NCBI RefSeq assembly: GCF_946151065.1
Contig: NZ_CAMGZA010000001.1
Location: 248,001-312,000, forward strand
Direction of reading: 5' to 3'
Source of the DNA: Microbacterium sp. Marseille-Q6965
Lineage (GTDB): Bacteria; Actinomycetota; Actinomycetes; Actinomycetales; Microbacteriaceae
DNA length: 64,000 nucleotides
A program made the translations under genes and the position numbers. The number at the start of each line of letters is the position of its first letter. Position 1 is the stretch's first letter. Of the stretch, positions 41,624-51,925 are shown piece after piece. The notes under the pieces were generated by a model that saw only the letters and a program-made list of their open reading frames with translations, did no database searches and was not told the DNA's origin.

Positions 41624-44191
41624 ATGGCCGCCCTTCCCGACAAGCCCGCTCTCGAGGGTCTCGAAGCGAAGTGGGGTGAGCGCTGGGAGCAGGACGGCAC
41701 GTTCCTGTTCGACCGCGACGCCGCCCGCGCCTCCGGCCGCGCCGGCGTCTACTCCGTCGACACTCCCCCGCCGACGGCGTCGGGATCGCTGCACATCGGC
41801 CACGTGTTCTCCTACACGCACACCGACGTCAAGACGCGCTTCGAGCGCATGCGCGGCAAGACCGTGTTCTACCCGATGGGGTGGGATGACAACGGACTCC
41901 CGACCGAGCGCCGCGTGCAGAACTACTACGGCGTGCGCTGCGATCCCTCCCTGCCGTACGATCCCCACTTCACCCCGCCGTTCCAGGGCAACGCCAAGAG
42001 CGTGAAGCCGGCCGACCAGGTGCCGATCAGCCGCCGCAACTTCATCGAGCTGTGCGAGGCGCTCACCGTCGAGGACGAGAAGACGTTCGAGTCGCTGTGG
42101 CGCGAGCTGGGCCTCTCGGTCGACTGGACCCAGACGTATCGCACGATCTCGGACGAGACGATCCGGACGAGTCAGCTCGCGTTCCTGCGCAACTACGAGC
42201 GCGGCGAGGCGTACCAGGACCTCGCGCCCACTCTGTGGGACGTCGACTTCCGCTCCGCCATCGCCCAGGCCGAGCTCGAGGACCGCGACCAGCCCGCGAA
42301 CTACCATCGCCTCGCCTTCCACCGCGTGGACGGGTCGGGCGACATCCACATCGAGACGACGCGTCCGGAGCTGCTGGCCGCGTGCGTCGCCCTCGTCGCG
42401 CACCCCGACGACGAGCGCTATCAGCCGTACTTCGGCACGACGGTGACCACCCCCGTGTTCGGTGTGGAGGTGCCGGTGCTCGCGCATCCGCTCGCACAGC
42501 CCGACAAGGGCTCGGGCATCGCCATGATCTGCACCTTCGGCGACATGACCGACATCGTCTGGTGGCGGGAGCTGAACCTGCCCAACCGCACGATCATCGG
42601 GCGCGACGGCCGCGTCGTGGCGGAGGCTCCCGAGGCGATCGTCTCGGAGGCCGGCCGCGCCGCGTTCGCCGAGCTCGCCGGCAAGACCGTCTTCAGCGCA
42701 CGCAAGCGCGTGGTCGAGCTCCTGCAGGAGTCCGGCGAGCTCCTTGAGGTCGGCAAGAGCTTCCAGCACCCCGTGAAGTTCTACGAGAAGGGCGACCGCC
42801 CGCTCGAGATCGTCTCGACGCGTCAGTGGTACATCCGCAACGGCGCGCGCTCCGAGCAGCTCCGCGCGCGCCTGCTGGAGCTCGGCCGGCAGATCGACTG
42901 GCACCCGGAGTTCATGCGCGTGCGCTACGAGAACTGGGTCAACGGGCTCACCGGCGACTGGCTCGTCTCGCGCCAGCGCTACTTCGGCGTGCCGATCCCC
43001 GTCTGGTACGCCCTCGACGACAACGGCGAACGGGACTACGCGCGGGTGCTCGTGCCCGACGCGGCGAGCCTCCCCGTCGACCCGACCAGCGACGTCCCCC
43101 CGGGTTACACGGAGGACCAGCGCGGCGCGCCCGGAGGCTTCGAGGCCGAGACCGACATCCTCGACACGTGGGCGACGTCGTCCCTGACGCCGCAGCTGGC
43201 CGGCGGCTGGCAGCGCGACGCCGAGCTGTGGGACCTCGTGGCGCCGTTCGATGTGCGGCCGCAGGGCCAGGACATCATCCGCACGTGGCTGTTCTCGACG
43301 CTGCTGCGCAGCGCGCTGGAGGACGACCGCGCCCCCTGGACGAACGCGTCCATCTCGGGGTTCATCGTCGACCCGGACCGCAAGAAGATGTCGAAGTCGA
43401 AGGGCAACGTCGTCACGCCCGCCGACATCCTCGCCCAGCACGGCTCGGACGCCGTCCGCTACTGGGCGGCCTCGAGCCGCCTGGGCGCCGATGCCGCCTT
43501 CGATCCGCAGAACCCGACGCAGATCAAGATCGGCCGGCGCCTCGCGATCAAGGTGCTCAACGCCGCGAAGTTCGTGCTCGGCTTCGACGCGCCGGAGGGC
43601 GCGCGGGTGACCGAGCCGCTCGACCTGTCGATGCTCGCGGCGCTGGACGATGTCGTGACACAGGCCACGAAGGCGCTCGAAGACTTCGACCACGCGCGCG
43701 CCCTCGAGGTGACCGAGGCGTTCTTCTGGACGTTCTGCGACGACTACCTCGAGCTCGTCAAGGAGCGGGCGTACACGGGCGGCGACGCGGGCGCCTCGGC
43801 GGCGGTGGCGCTGCGCACCGCCCTGTCGATCGTGCTGCGCCTGCTCGCCCCGGTGATCTCCTTCGCCACCGAGGAGGTGTGGTCCTGGTTCCAGGAGGGG
43901 TCGGTGCACCGCGCGCCGTGGCCCGTCCCGACCGGCCTCGGCGGCGACCCCGCCGTGCTGGCCGCCGCCAGCGAGGCGCTCATCGGCATCCGTCGCGCCA
44001 AGACCGAGGCCAAGGCCTCGCAGAAGACCCCCGTCGCCGCCGCGGTGGTCGCGGCTCCCGCGGAGCGGATCGAGCTGCTGCGGGCGGCCGAGGCCGACCT
44101 GCGAGCCGTCGGCCGAATCGCGCAGCTGGAGTTCGCCGACGGCGAGCAGCTCGCCGTCACCCGGATCGACCTGGCCCCCGAGGAGGCATGA
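41624..44191 (+). CDS. valS: Valyl-tRNA synthetase, type 2 (archaeal-like, short)
   Basis: It charges tRNA-Val and edits threonine. The 855-residue product has HIGH at 57-60 (TASGSLHIGHVFSYTHTD), KMSKS starting at residue 588 and an editing domain (IHIETTRPELLAACVALVAHP). The motif GWDDNGLPTERRVQ replaces the GTDHAGIATQ stretch of common bacterial ValRS. The long C-terminal coiled coil of bacterial ValRS is absent. Both features point to the archaeal-type (type 2) ValRS. The ATG at 41624 has GAGGAG upstream. It is divergent from ileS and runs into a 77-residue gene. Confidence 0.95.
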   Translation: MAALPDKPALEGLEAKWGERWEQDGTFLFDRDAARASGRAGVYSVDTPPPTASGSLHIGHVFSYTHTDVKTRFERMRGKTVFYPMGWDDNGLPTERRVQNYYGVRCDPSLPYDPHFTPPFQGNAKSVKPADQVPISRRNFIELCEALTVEDEKTFESLWRELGLSVDWTQTYRTISDETIRTSQLAFLRNYERGEAYQDLAPTLWDVDFRSAIAQAELEDRDQPANYHRLAFHRVDGSGDIHIETTRPELLAACVALVAHPDDERYQPYFGTTVTTPVFGVEVPVLAHPLAQPDKGSGIAMICTFGDMTDIVWWRELNLPNRTIIGRDGRVVAEAPEAIVSEAGRAAFAELAGKTVFSARKRVVELLQESGELLEVGKSFQHPVKFYEKGDRPLEIVSTRQWYIRNGARSEQLRARLLELGRQIDWHPEFMRVRYENWVNGLTGDWLVSRQRYFGVPIPVWYALDDNGERDYARVLVPDAASLPVDPTSDVPPGYTEDQRGAPGGFEAETDILDTWATSSLTPQLAGGWQRDAELWDLVAPFDVRPQGQDIIRTWLFSTLLRSALEDDRAPWTNASISGFIVDPDRKKMSKSKGNVVTPADILAQHGSDAVRYWAASSRLGADAAFDPQNPTQIKIGRRLAIKVLNAAKFVLGFDAPEGARVTEPLDLSMLAALDDVVTQATKALEDFDHARALEVTEAFFWTFCDDYLELVKERAYTGGDAGASAAVALRTALSIVLRLLAPVISFATEEVWSWFQEGSVHRAPWPVPTGLGGDPAVLAAASEALIGIRRAKTEAKASQKTPVAAAVVAAPAERIELLRAAEADLRAVGRIAQLEFADGEQLAVTRIDLAPEEA

Positions 44192-44424
44192 TGCAGCTGG
44201 GAACGCGCTGGCCCGCGGGCGACGAGCCGCCGGCGTCCGTACCGAAGGAGCTTCGCGAGGAGATCGCGCGGGTGGAGGCGACGCTGCCGCCCGGCCAGCC
44301 CGCGCCCTCGTGGACCCTCACCTGGCTGGAGGGCCGCCCCATCGCCGAGCTGGACACCGGCTTCGAGGTGCGCCTCGACGAGGACGGCCGCGCGGTGGCC
44401 GGCCGCTTCGATCCGATGGAATGA
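44191..44424 (+). CDS. Small conserved protein downstream of valS
   Basis: The function is unknown. The 77-residue acidic, soluble protein (MQLGTRWPAGDEPP, then KELREEIARVEATL, SWTLTWLEGRPIAELDTGFEVRLDEDG) is compact, with a mix of helix and strand and no recognised motif. Two tandem ATGs (44188, 44191) follow AGGAGG at 44181-44186; the second has the better spacing, though the first would give an ATGA overlap with valS. It is co-transcribed with valS, and a strong hairpin follows at once. Confidence 0.78.
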   Translation: MQLGTRWPAGDEPPASVPKELREEIARVEATLPPGQPAPSWTLTWLEGRPIAELDTGFEVRLDEDGRAVAGRFDPME

Positions 44425-44462
44425 GCGTCCGTGCGCCCGGTCTCGGCCGGGCGCACGGACGC
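44425..44462. terminator. Strong hairpin terminator of the valS operon
   Basis: A perfect 16-bp stem, GCGTCCGTGCGCCCGG (44425-44440) with its complement at 44447-44462, has a 6-base loop. It begins on the base after the stop codon. Confidence 0.82.
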
Positions 44463-44477
44463 CGCCACGGGTCGCCG

Positions 44478-44489
44478 TAGGCTGACGGG
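44478..44489 (+). promoter_or_regulatory. Leaderless promoter of the M3 peptidase gene
   Basis: TAGGCT at 44478-44483 is followed by GACGGG and the GTG at 44490. This places the transcription start at the start codon, 15 bases after the preceding terminator. Confidence 0.65.
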
Positions 44490-46532
44490 GTGACTGATCT
44501 GGACCTGAACCCCCTGCTGGCGCCGTCGCCGCTGCCGTACGGCGTGCCGGACTACGCCGCGATCCGCCCCGAGCACTACCTGCCCGCGTTCGAGCGCGCG
44601 TTCGCGGAGCACCGCGCCGAGGTCGCCGCGATCACCGCGCTGACCGACGAGCCGACCTTCGAGAACACGATCGAGGCGCTCGAGCGCTCCGGGCGGCTGC
44701 TGGACCGCGTGAGCCGCGCGTTCTACACCGTCAACTCGGCGCATGCCACGCCCGAGATCCAGGCGATCGGCGAGACGCTCGCGCCGATGCGCGCGGCACA
44801 CGAGGACGCCATCCAGCTCGACGCGGCGCTCTTCGGCCGCATCGCGTCGCTGCACGAGCGCCTCGACGATCTCGGCCTCGACGCCGAGCAGCGCTACCTC
44901 GTGGCGCGCCGCTATCGCGAGATGCAGCACGCCGGCGCCGGCCTGGATGAGGCGGCGAAGGAGCGCCTCACCGAGCTCAACACGCGGCTTTCCACGCTCA
45001 CCACCCAGTTCGAGAAGAACCTGCTCGCCGACACCAACGACCTCGCGCTCGTGGTCGACGACGCCGCAGCGCTCGACGGCCTCACCCCCGGCGAGATCTC
45101 GGCCGCACGCCAAGCGGCGAGCGAACGCGGCATCGACGGCTACCTCGTCTCCCTCACGCTGTACACCGGGCACCCGTATCTCGCGTCGCTGACCGACCGC
45201 GACGTGCGCGCCCGCCTCATGAACGCCTCGCGCGCCCGCGCCTCGCGCGGCAACGAGAACGACAACTCCGAGGTGCTCCTCGAGATCGTGCGCCTGCGCG
45301 CGGAGCGAGCGCGTCTGCTCGGCTACGCCAGTCACGCCGAGTACATCACCTCGGACCAGACGGCCGGCTCCCCGGCCGCCGTGGAGGAGCGGCTGCGCCG
45401 CCTCGCCGGCCCCGCGGCGCGCAACGCGAAGCGCGAGAAGGAGGCGCTCGAGCGCATCGCCGGCACGACGATCGAGGCGCACGACTGGGCGTTCTACACC
45501 GAGAAGGTGCGCCAGGCGGAGTACGACCTCGATACGGCCGCGCTGCGCCCGTGGTTCGAGGCCGAGCGGGTGCTGCAGCAGGGCGTCTTCCATGCCGCCC
45601 ACCTGCTGTACGGCCTCACGTTCCGCGAGCGGGCGGACATCCCGTCGTACCACCCCGGTGTGCGCACGTTCGAGGTCTTCAACGAGGACGGCTCGCGACT
45701 GGGCCTGTACCTGCTCGACCTGTACACCCGCGACACCAAGCGCGGCGGCGCTTGGATGAACTCGATCGTCGTGCAGTCGCGGCTGCTCGGCGACGAGCAC
45801 CCGGTGGTCGTGAACAACCTCAACGTGCCGCAGCCGGCCGCGGGCTCCCCCACGCTGCTCACGCTCGACGAGGTGAACACGCTCTTCCACGAGTTCGGTC
45901 ACGCGCTGCACGGGCTGTTCGCGACCGTGACGTACCCGCACTTCGGCGGCACGCAGGTGTACCGCGACTTCGTCGAGTTCCCCAGCCAGGTGAACGAGAT
46001 GTGGATCCTGTGGCCCGAGATCGTGCGCAACTACGCGGTGCACGTGGAGACGGGCGAGCCGCTGCCGGCCGACGTGATCGAGCGACTGCAGGCGTCCGGC
46101 GCGTTCAACGAGGGCTTCGCGACGAGCGAGTACCTCGCCGCCGCGTGGCTCGACCAGGCCTGGCACACGCTCACGGTCGAGCAGGCGGCTCAGGTGCGCG
46201 ACGTCGCGGCGTTCGAGGCGGCGGCCCTCGCCGACATCGGCCTGGACGACCCCGCGGTCCCGACGCGCTACTCGTCCACCTACTTCCAGCACGTGTTCGC
46301 CGGGGGCTACAGCGCCGGCTACTACTCGTACATCTGGAGCGAGGTGCTCGACGCCGACACCGTCGAGTGGTTCCACGAGAACGGCGGGCTCACGCGCGCC
46401 AACGGCGACCGTTTCCGACAGCGGCTGCTCGGGGTGGGTGGCTCGAAGGACCCGCTCGAGGCGTACCGCGACTTCCGTGGTCGCGACGCCGACATCGAGC
46501 CGCTGCTCACGCGGCGCGGACTGACCGCCTGA
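44490..46532 (+). CDS. dcp: M3-family zinc metallopeptidase (Dcp / oligopeptidase A-like)
   Basis: It cleaves short peptides in the cytosol. The 680-residue product is of M3 length. It has the zinc motif HEFGH at 467-471 ([13 protein letters not shown]), the downstream glutamate in the [12 protein letters not shown] region, and the substrate-binding [21 protein letters not shown]. Whether it acts as a dipeptidyl carboxypeptidase or an oligopeptidase cannot be told from sequence alone. The GTG start is predicted leaderless. It converges on clpX across a palindromic terminator. Confidence 0.93.
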   Translation: MTDLDLNPLLAPSPLPYGVPDYAAIRPEHYLPAFERAFAEHRAEVAAITALTDEPTFENTIEALERSGRLLDRVSRAFYTVNSAHATPEIQAIGETLAPMRAAHEDAIQLDAALFGRIASLHERLDDLGLDAEQRYLVARRYREMQHAGAGLDEAAKERLTELNTRLSTLTTQFEKNLLADTNDLALVVDDAAALDGLTPGEISAARQAASERGIDGYLVSLTLYTGHPYLASLTDRDVRARLMNASRARASRGNENDNSEVLLEIVRLRAERARLLGYASHAEYITSDQTAGSPAAVEERLRRLAGPAARNAKREKEALERIAGTTIEAHDWAFYTEKVRQAEYDLDTAALRPWFEAERVLQQGVFHAAHLLYGLTFRERADIPSYHPGVRTFEVFNEDGSRLGLYLLDLYTRDTKRGGAWMNSIVVQSRLLGDEHPVVVNNLNVPQPAAGSPTLLTLDEVNTLFHEFGHALHGLFATVTYPHFGGTQVYRDFVEFPSQVNEMWILWPEIVRNYAVHVETGEPLPADVIERLQASGAFNEGFATSEYLAAAWLDQAWHTLTVEQAAQVRDVAAFEAAALADIGLDDPAVPTRYSSTYFQHVFAGGYSAGYYSYIWSEVLDADTVEWFHENGGLTRANGDRFRQRLLGVGGSKDPLEAYRDFRGRDADIEPLLTRRGLTA

Positions 46533-46541
46533 GACACGAGA

Positions 46542-46571
46542 AAGGCCCCGGATCCGCGGATCCGGGGCCTT
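46542..46571. terminator. Bidirectional terminator between dcp and clpX
   Basis: A perfect 30-bp palindrome without a loop (arms 46542-46556 and 46557-46571, AAGGCCCCGGATCCG and complement) is flanked by a further GACAC/GTGTC match. It can end both converging transcripts. Confidence 0.8.
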
Positions 46572-46577
46572 CCTGTG

Positions 46578-47849
46578 TCACGCCGTCTTCTTGCGCTGCC
46601 GCAGCACCCTGGTCGGTTCGGCGCCCTCCGTCACGGCGGCGCGCGTGACGACCACCTTGTCGACGTCCTCGTCGGACGGGATGTCGAACATGATCGGGCC
46701 CAGCACGTCCTCGAGGATGGCCCGCAGGCCGCGGGCCCCCGTCTTGCGCGTGACGGCGAGATCGGCGATCGCCCGCAGCGCGTCCTCCTCGAACTCGAGC
46801 TCCACCCCGTCCAGCGCGAACATGTGCTGGTACTGCTTCACGAGCGCGTTGCGCGGTGCGGTCAGGATCTCCATGAGAGCCTCCTGATCCAGCGGGTTCA
46901 CGGAGGCGATCACGGGCAGGCGGCCGATGAACTCGGGGATCAGCCCGAACTTGTGCAGATCCTCGGGGAGCACCTCGCTGAAGAGCGAGTCCTGCTGGCT
47001 CTTGTCGTGCAGCGGGGCACCGAAGCCGACCCCGTGCTTGCCGACGCGGGAGGAGATGATGTCCTCGAGGCCCGCGAACGCGCCCGCCACGATGAACAAC
47101 ACGTTCGTGGTGTCGATCTGGATGAACTCCTGGTGCGGGTGCTTACGCCCGCCCTGCGGCGGCACCGACGCCACCGTGCCCTCCAGGATCTTCAGCAGGG
47201 CCTGCTGCACGCCCTCGCCCGAGACATCCCTCGTGATCGAGGGGTTCTCGGCCTTGCGCGCGATCTTGTCGACCTCATCGATGTAGATGATGCCGGTCTC
47301 GGCGCGCTTGACGTCGTAGTCGGCGGCCTGGAGCAGCTTGAGCAGGATGTTCTCGACGTCCTCGCCCACGTAGCCGGCCTCGGTGAGGGCGGTTGCGTCG
47401 GCGACGGCGAAGGGCACGTTGAGACGCTTCGCCAGCGTCTGCGCGAGGTAGGTCTTCCCGCAGCCCGTGGGGCCGAGCATCAGGATGTTGCTCTTGGCGA
47501 CCTCGACGTCCTCCGCCTTCTGCTCAGCGGGACGCAGCTCGCTGCGCGCGCGGACGCGCTTGTAGTGGTTGTAGACGGCGACGGACAGGGCGCGCTTGGC
47601 GTCCTCCTGCCCGATGACGTACTCCTCGAGGAAGTGGAAGATCTCGCGCGGCTTAGGCAGATCGAACTCGGCGGCTTCGCCGTCGGAGGACGACTCGGCC
47701 ATCCGTTCCTCGATGATCTCGTTGCACAGCTCGACGCACTCGTCGCAGATGTACACGCCCGGCCCCGCGATCAGCTGCTGGACCTGCTTCTGGCTCTTGC
47801 CACAGAAGGAGCACTTGAACAGGTCGGCGCTCTCACCGATGCGAGCCAT
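46578..47849 (-). CDS. clpX: ClpX, ATPase subunit of the Clp protease
   Basis: It unfolds tagged proteins and feeds them to ClpP. The 423-residue product has the N-terminal zinc domain (Cys13, Cys16, Cys35, Cys38), Walker A GPTGCGKT at 126-133, the pore loop GYVG at 159-162, Walker [12 protein letters not shown], and sensor 2 in [12 protein letters not shown]. The ATG at 47849 has AGGAGG upstream. It follows clpP2 after 138 bases with a hairpin and a new promoter between, so it is a separate unit. Confidence 0.98.
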   Translation of the reverse strand: MARIGESADLFKCSFCGKSQKQVQQLIAGPGVYICDECVELCNEIIEERMAESSSDGEAAEFDLPKPREIFHFLEEYVIGQEDAKRALSVAVYNHYKRVRARSELRPAEQKAEDVEVAKSNILMLGPTGCGKTYLAQTLAKRLNVPFAVADATALTEAGYVGEDVENILLKLLQAADYDVKRAETGIIYIDEVDKIARKAENPSITRDVSGEGVQQALLKILEGTVASVPPQGGRKHPHQEFIQIDTTNVLFIVAGAFAGLEDIISSRVGKHGVGFGAPLHDKSQQDSLFSEVLPEDLHKFGLIPEFIGRLPVIASVNPLDQEALMEILTAPRNALVKQYQHMFALDGVELEFEEDALRAIADLAVTRKTGARGLRAILEDVLGPIMFDIPSDEDVDKVVVTRAAVTEGAEPTRVLRQRKKTA

Positions 47850-47886
47850 GGGTCCTCCTGTGCTGATCCTGTCGGGTCATTTCCCG

Positions 47887-47892
47887 AGCCTA
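47887..47892 (-). promoter_or_regulatory. clpX promoter -10 box
   Basis: TAGGCT on the reverse strand predicts a start near 47880 and a leader of about 31 bases that includes AGGAGG. Confidence 0.58.
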
Positions 47893-47950
47893 GCCGCTGC
47901 CGCCGACACCGGCGCGTCGCCACGCGTTCCCGCGGTATCCGGTCGATAAC

Positions 47951-47980
47951 GAAGGCCCCGGCGTCTCCGCCGGGGCCTTC
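47951..47980. terminator. Hairpin terminator after clpP2
   Basis: A perfect 13-bp stem, GAAGGCCCCGGCG (47951-47963) with CGCCGGGGCCTTC (47968-47980), has a 4-base loop 7 bases past the clpP2 stop. Confidence 0.78.
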
Positions 47981-47987
47981 GGGTCCG

Positions 47988-48653
47988 TCACTTCGAGATC
48001 GGACCGCGCTTACGCGTGGTGAGCACCTGGTCCACGAGGCCGTACTCGACGGCCTCCTGGGCGCCCAGGATCTTGTCGCGGTCGATGTCCTTGTTCACCT
48101 GCTCGACCGAGCGGTTGGAGTGCTTCGACAGCGTCTCCTCGAGCCAGGTGCGCATCCGCAGGATCTCGGCCGCCTGGATCTCGATGTCCGATGCCTGGCC
48201 GTGGCCGGCCTCGCCGACGGCCGGCTGGTGGATCAGCACACGGGCGTTCGGCAGCGCGAGGCGCTTACCGGGCGCACCCGCCGCCAGGAGCACGGCGGCC
48301 GCGGAGGCCGCCTGGCCCAGCACGACCGTCTGGATCTGGGGCGAGATGTACTGCATCGTGTCGTAGATCGCCGTCATGGCCGTGAACGAGCCACCGGGCG
48401 AGTTGATGTACATGATGATGTCGCGGTCGGGGTCCTGGCTCTCCAGCACGAGCAGCTGCGCCATGACATCGTCGGCCGACGCGTCGTCAACCTGCACGCC
48501 GAGGAAGATGACGCGGTCCTCGAAGAGCTTGTTGTACGGGTCCTGGCGCTTGTAGCCGTAGGCCGTGCGCTCCTCGAACTGCGGCAGGATGTAGCGGCTT
48601 CCGGGCAGCTGCAGGCCCTGGGGCGAGGTGGCGCCGGTGTAGGGGGTGTGCAT
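47988..48653 (-). CDS. clpP2: ATP-dependent Clp protease proteolytic subunit 2
   Basis: It forms, with ClpP1, the hetero-tetradecameric protease of Actinobacteria. The 221-residue product has the catalytic triad Ser117 (GQAASAAAV), His142 (LIHQPAVG) and Asp193 (DIDRDKIL). The insert [11 protein letters not shown] after the histidine is the mark of the ClpP2 group. The ATG at 48653 has AAGGA 10 bases upstream. It lies 37 bases after clpP1 and is co-transcribed with it. Confidence 0.96.
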   Translation of the reverse strand: MHTPYTGATSPQGLQLPGSRYILPQFEERTAYGYKRQDPYNKLFEDRVIFLGVQVDDASADDVMAQLLVLESQDPDRDIIMYINSPGGSFTAMTAIYDTMQYISPQIQTVVLGQAASAAAVLLAAGAPGKRLALPNARVLIHQPAVGEAGHGQASDIEIQAAEILRMRTWLEETLSKHSNRSVEQVNKDIDRDKILGAQEAVEYGLVDQVLTTRKRGPISK

Positions 48654-48690
48654 TCTCGATACGTCCTTCTCTGTGCTCGGATTCCGGCGC

Positions 48691-49284
48691 TCAGTTCGCG
48701 GCGCGGTCGGTGCCACCGGCGCCGGTCACGTCGACGGCGTGCTCGCGGATGTGATCGACGAAGCCGTACTCCAGGGCCTCCTCGGCCGAGAACCAGCGGT
48801 CCCGGTCACCGTCCTCGTTGATCTGCTCGACCGACTTGCCGGTCTGCGCGGCGGTGATCTCGGCGAGGCGGCGCTTCATGTCGAGGATCAGCTGCGCCTG
48901 GGTCTGGATGTCGCTCGCCGTGCCGCCGAATCCGCCGTGCGGCTGGTGCAGCAGCACCCGGGCGTTGGGCGTGATGTAGCGCTTGCCCTTCGTGCCGCTG
49001 GTCAGCAGCAGCTGTCCCATCGACGCCGCCATGCCGATGCCGACCGTCACGATGTCGTTCGGCACGAACTGCATCGTGTCGTAGATCGCCATGCCGGCCG
49101 TGATCGACCCGCCGGGCGAGTTGATGTAGAGATAGATGTCCTTGTTCGGGTCCTCGGCGGCGAGCAGGAGGATCTTCGCGCAGATCTCGTTCGCGTTCTC
49201 GTCGCGCACCTCCGAGCCAAGCCAGATGATGCGGTCCTTCAGCAGCCGGTCGAAGACACTCTGTGCCATCAGCGGTTCGGGCAT
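48691..49284 (-). CDS. clpP1: ATP-dependent Clp protease proteolytic subunit 1
   Basis: It is the partner of ClpP2. The 197-residue product has Ser88 ([11 protein letters not shown]), His113 ([11 protein letters not shown]) and Asp162 (GDRDRWFS). The start ATG at 49284 ([15 protein letters not shown]) has GGAG 5 bases upstream; an in-frame GTG two codons earlier overlaps that ribosome site and is less likely. ClpX probably docks on one face of the mixed ring, as in mycobacteria; this is family knowledge. Confidence 0.96.
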   Translation of the reverse strand: MPEPLMAQSVFDRLLKDRIIWLGSEVRDENANEICAKILLLAAEDPNKDIYLYINSPGGSITAGMAIYDTMQFVPNDIVTVGIGMAASMGQLLLTSGTKGKRYITPNARVLLHQPHGGFGGTASDIQTQAQLILDMKRRLAEITAAQTGKSVEQINEDGDRDRWFSAEEALEYGFVDHIREHAVDVTGAGGTDRAAN

Positions 49285-49314
49285 TCTCACTCCATTCGAT
49301 GGTGCGTCGATACG

Positions 49315-49361
49315 ACACTACCGGCGGCCCATCGCGCGCCCGGCCGTGTTCGCCGTGGGCA
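49315..49361 (-). promoter_or_regulatory. clpP1 promoter with possible ClgR site
   Basis: TAGTGT at 49315-49320 (reverse strand) is a possible -10 box with a leader of about 25 bases. Upstream, at 49348-49361, TGCCCACGGCGAAC resembles the CGC-N5-GCG core of ClgR operators, with TGC in place of CGC. ClgR activates clpP1P2 in Corynebacterium, Streptomyces and Mycobacterium. The match is imperfect. Confidence 0.3.
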
Positions 49362-49441
49362 TAGGCGCGTGTCCGACCACCGCCGTCTAGCACGCGGGGC
49401 GGCCGCGTTCCAACCCCCGAGCGCATCGCGCGCGGGCGTCC

Positions 49442-49447
49442 TAGCGT
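49442..49447 (+). promoter_or_regulatory. Putative -10 box of the LLM oxidoreductase gene
   Basis: TAGCGT predicts a start near 49454 and a leader of about 44 bases with GAGAGAGG 6 bases before the ATG. Confidence 0.42.
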
Positions 49448-49497
49448 GGGCAGCGGCGGCCGCCGCGCCGCGGCCGCATCGACAGAGAGAGGTGACC

Positions 49498-50469
49498 ATG
49501 ACGCGATTCGGATACACCCTGATGACCGAGCAGAGCGGACCGAAGGAGCTCGTCGGCTACGCCGTCGACGCGGAGCGGGCGGGCTTCGACTTCGAGGTCA
49601 TGAGCGATCACTACTCCCCGTGGCTCGCTTCGCAGGGGCACGCCCCCTACGCCTGGTCGGTGCTGGGCGCCGTGGCCCACGCGACCGAGCGCGTCGGGTT
49701 GGCCACGTACGTGACGTGCCCGACCATGCGTTACCACCCGGCCGTCGTGGCGCAGAAGGCCGCGACGATCCAGCTGCTCTCCGACGGGCGGTTCACGCTG
49801 GGCCTGGGCGCGGGCGAGAACCTCAACGAGCACGTCGTGGGCGAGCGCTGGCCCGGCGTGGACGAGCGCCACGACATGCTCGAGGAGGCGGCGCTCATCA
49901 TCCGGGAGCTGCTCACCGGAGATCTCGTCACGGTGGAGGGCGAGCACTTCCGCGTCGACTCGGCGCGGATCTGGGACGCCCCCGAGGGCGGGGTGCCGAT
50001 CGGCATCGCCGTGTCCGGCGAGAAGTCGCTCGAGCGATTCGCCCCGATCGGCGACCACCTCATCACCACCGAGCCCGAGGCGGCCCTCGTGGACGGCTGG
50101 AAGGCCCGCACCGAGGCCGACGAGCCGCGCGCCATCGGGCAGGTGCCGATCTGCTGGGCGCCGGATGCCGACGAGGCGGTCGCGCTGGCCCACGACCAGT
50201 TCCGCTGGTTCGCCGGCGGGTGGAGCGTGAACTCGGATCTGCCCACGCCCGCCGGGTTCACCCAGGCGTCGCAGTACGTGCGCCCCGAGGACGTCGCGTC
50301 GTCGATCGCGTGCGGGCCCGACCTGGACGCCCTCGCCGAGAGCGTGCGTCCCTTCCTCGACGCGGGGTTCACCGACATCGCCCTCGTGCAGGTGGGCGAT
50401 CGGCACCAGCAGCGCTTCCTGGACGAGGTGGCCGAGCCGCTGCTCGAGAAGCTGCGCGCGCTCGGCTGA
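49498..50469 (+). CDS. LLM-class F420-dependent oxidoreductase (TIGR03557-like)
   Basis: This luciferase-like (beta/alpha)8 enzyme probably uses coenzyme F420. The 323-residue product has FGYTLMTEQSGPKELVGYAV, FEVMSDHYSPWLASQGHAPYAW, GLATYVTCPTMRYHPAVVAQ and GLGAGENLNEHVVG, a pattern I associate with the TIGR03557 group near F420-dependent glucose-6-phosphate dehydrogenase. The substrate is unknown. The ATG at 49498 has a good ribosome site. It stands alone between clpP1 (divergent) and tig (convergent). Confidence 0.85.
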   Translation: MTRFGYTLMTEQSGPKELVGYAVDAERAGFDFEVMSDHYSPWLASQGHAPYAWSVLGAVAHATERVGLATYVTCPTMRYHPAVVAQKAATIQLLSDGRFTLGLGAGENLNEHVVGERWPGVDERHDMLEEAALIIRELLTGDLVTVEGEHFRVDSARIWDAPEGGVPIGIAVSGEKSLERFAPIGDHLITTEPEAALVDGWKARTEADEPRAIGQVPICWAPDADEAVALAHDQFRWFAGGWSVNSDLPTPAGFTQASQYVRPEDVASSIACGPDLDALAESVRPFLDAGFTDIALVQVGDRHQQRFLDEVAEPLLEKLRALG

Positions 50470-50480
50470 GGGCGGGTACG

Positions 50481-50515
50481 ACGAAGGGGCGGGCGCCACG
50501 CGCCCGCCCCTTCGT
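50481..50515. terminator. Bidirectional terminator between the LLM gene and tig
   Basis: A perfect 15-bp stem, ACGAAGGGGCGGGCG (50481-50495) with CGCCCGCCCCTTCGT (50501-50515), has a 5-base loop and serves both converging genes. Confidence 0.82.
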
Positions 50516-50525
50516 GTGAGGCTGC

Positions 50526-51857
50526 TTACTCGGCCTTCTCGGCGTCCGAGGCGTCGTCCTCGTCCTCGGCCGCCTGGTCCTCGACGAGCGCGAAGTCCGA
50601 GACGTCGACCGGCTGGCCGTTGGTGTCGACGACCTCCACCTTGCCGAGGAGGATCGACAGCGCCTTGTTGCGCGCGACGTCGCCCATGAGCGCGGGCAGC
50701 TGGCCGCCCTGCTGGATGGCCTGGATGAAGTCCTGCGGCGCCATGCCGTACTGGCCGGCCGACTGGATCAGGTACTGCGTGAACTCGTCCTGCGAGACCT
50801 GCACGTCGAGCTGCTCGGCGTAGGCGTCGAGCAGCATCTGGGTGCGGAACTGCTTCTCGCTGGCCTCGGCCACCTCGGCCCGGTGCTCGTCGTCCTCCAG
50901 ACGGTTCTCGGCCTCGAGGTGGCGGTGCACCTCGTCCTCGACGAGCTGGGCGGGAACGGGGATCTCGACCTTCTCGAGAAGCGTCTCGATGAGCTTGTCG
51001 CGGGCGGCGGACGCCTGCGCGAACGCACCGCGCGACGTCGTCTGCTCGGCGAGGCTCTCGCGCAGCTCCGCGATCGTGTCGAACTCGCTTGCCATCTGCG
51101 CGAAGTCGTCGTCGGCCTCGGGAAGCTCGCGCTCCTTGACGGCCTTGACCGTCACCGAGACCTCGGCCTGCTCGCCCGCGTGGTCGCCGCCCACGAGCGT
51201 CGAGGTGAAGGTCGTGGCCTCGCCGGCGGTGAGCGACTCGATCGCCTCGTCGATGCCCTCGAGCAGCTGGCCCGAGCCGAGCTCGTACGACACGCCCTCG
51301 GCGCGGTCGATCTCGTTGCCGTCGATCGTGGCGACGAGGTCGAGCTCGACGAAGTCGCCGTTCGTGGCGGGGCGGTCGACCGTGACGAGCGTGCCGAAGC
51401 GGGCGCGCAGGTCGTTCAGGGCCTCGTCGATCTTGGCCTCGTCGACCTCGATCGCGTCGACCTCGACCTTCAGGCCCTCGATGGCGGGCGCCTCGAACTC
51501 CGGGCGCACGTCGGTCTCGATGTCGACGACCAGATCGCCCGAGAAGTCCTTCTCGTTGGGCCACTCGACGATCTCGGCACTCGGACGGCCGAGGACCTTC
51601 AGGTCGTTCTCGGCGACCGCCTGACGGTAGAAGCCGTCCAGGCCCTCGTTGGCGGCGTGCTCCAGCACGGCGACGCGACCGATGCGCTGGTCGATGATCG
51701 GCGCCGGCACCTTGCCCTTGCGGAAGCCGGGGATCTGCACGTCCTGCGCGATGTGCTCGTAGGCGTGCTGGATGCTCGGCTTGAGCTCCTCGGGGCTGAC
51801 CGTGATGTGCAGCTTCACCCGGGTGGGGCTGAGCTTCTCGACGGTGCTGTTGACCAT
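50526..51857 (-). CDS. tig: Trigger factor, ribosome-bound chaperone
   Basis: It meets nascent chains at the ribosome exit tunnel. The 443-residue product has the ribosome-docking signature [18 protein letters not shown], a central FKBP-like prolyl isomerase domain ([18 protein letters not shown]), a helical C-domain and an acidic tail ([18 protein letters not shown]). The ATG at 51857 lies 68 bases after tRNA-Pro on the same strand, so tig may share or follow the tRNA transcript. tig upstream of clpP1 is the actinobacterial order, here split by the LLM gene. Confidence 0.97.
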   Translation of the reverse strand: MVNSTVEKLSPTRVKLHITVSPEELKPSIQHAYEHIAQDVQIPGFRKGKVPAPIIDQRIGRVAVLEHAANEGLDGFYRQAVAENDLKVLGRPSAEIVEWPNEKDFSGDLVVDIETDVRPEFEAPAIEGLKVEVDAIEVDEAKIDEALNDLRARFGTLVTVDRPATNGDFVELDLVATIDGNEIDRAEGVSYELGSGQLLEGIDEAIESLTAGEATTFTSTLVGGDHAGEQAEVSVTVKAVKERELPEADDDFAQMASEFDTIAELRESLAEQTTSRGAFAQASAARDKLIETLLEKVEIPVPAQLVEDEVHRHLEAENRLEDDEHRAEVAEASEKQFRTQMLLDAYAEQLDVQVSQDEFTQYLIQSAGQYGMAPQDFIQAIQQGGQLPALMGDVARNKALSILLGKVEVVDTNGQPVDVSDFALVEDQAAEDEDDASDAEKAE

Positions 51858-51925
51858 GCTGGTTGCTTCTCCTCGTGACGGACCCGCACGTGATCCGCAC
51901 GGGGTTCAGGTCTTCGGGCCGTTCG

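Noticed and set aside
41579..46376. Two long reverse-strand frames opposite valS and dcp
   Set aside because: Both targets are intact forward genes with HIGH/KMSKS or HExxH motifs. The antisense proteins lack any recognisable domain.
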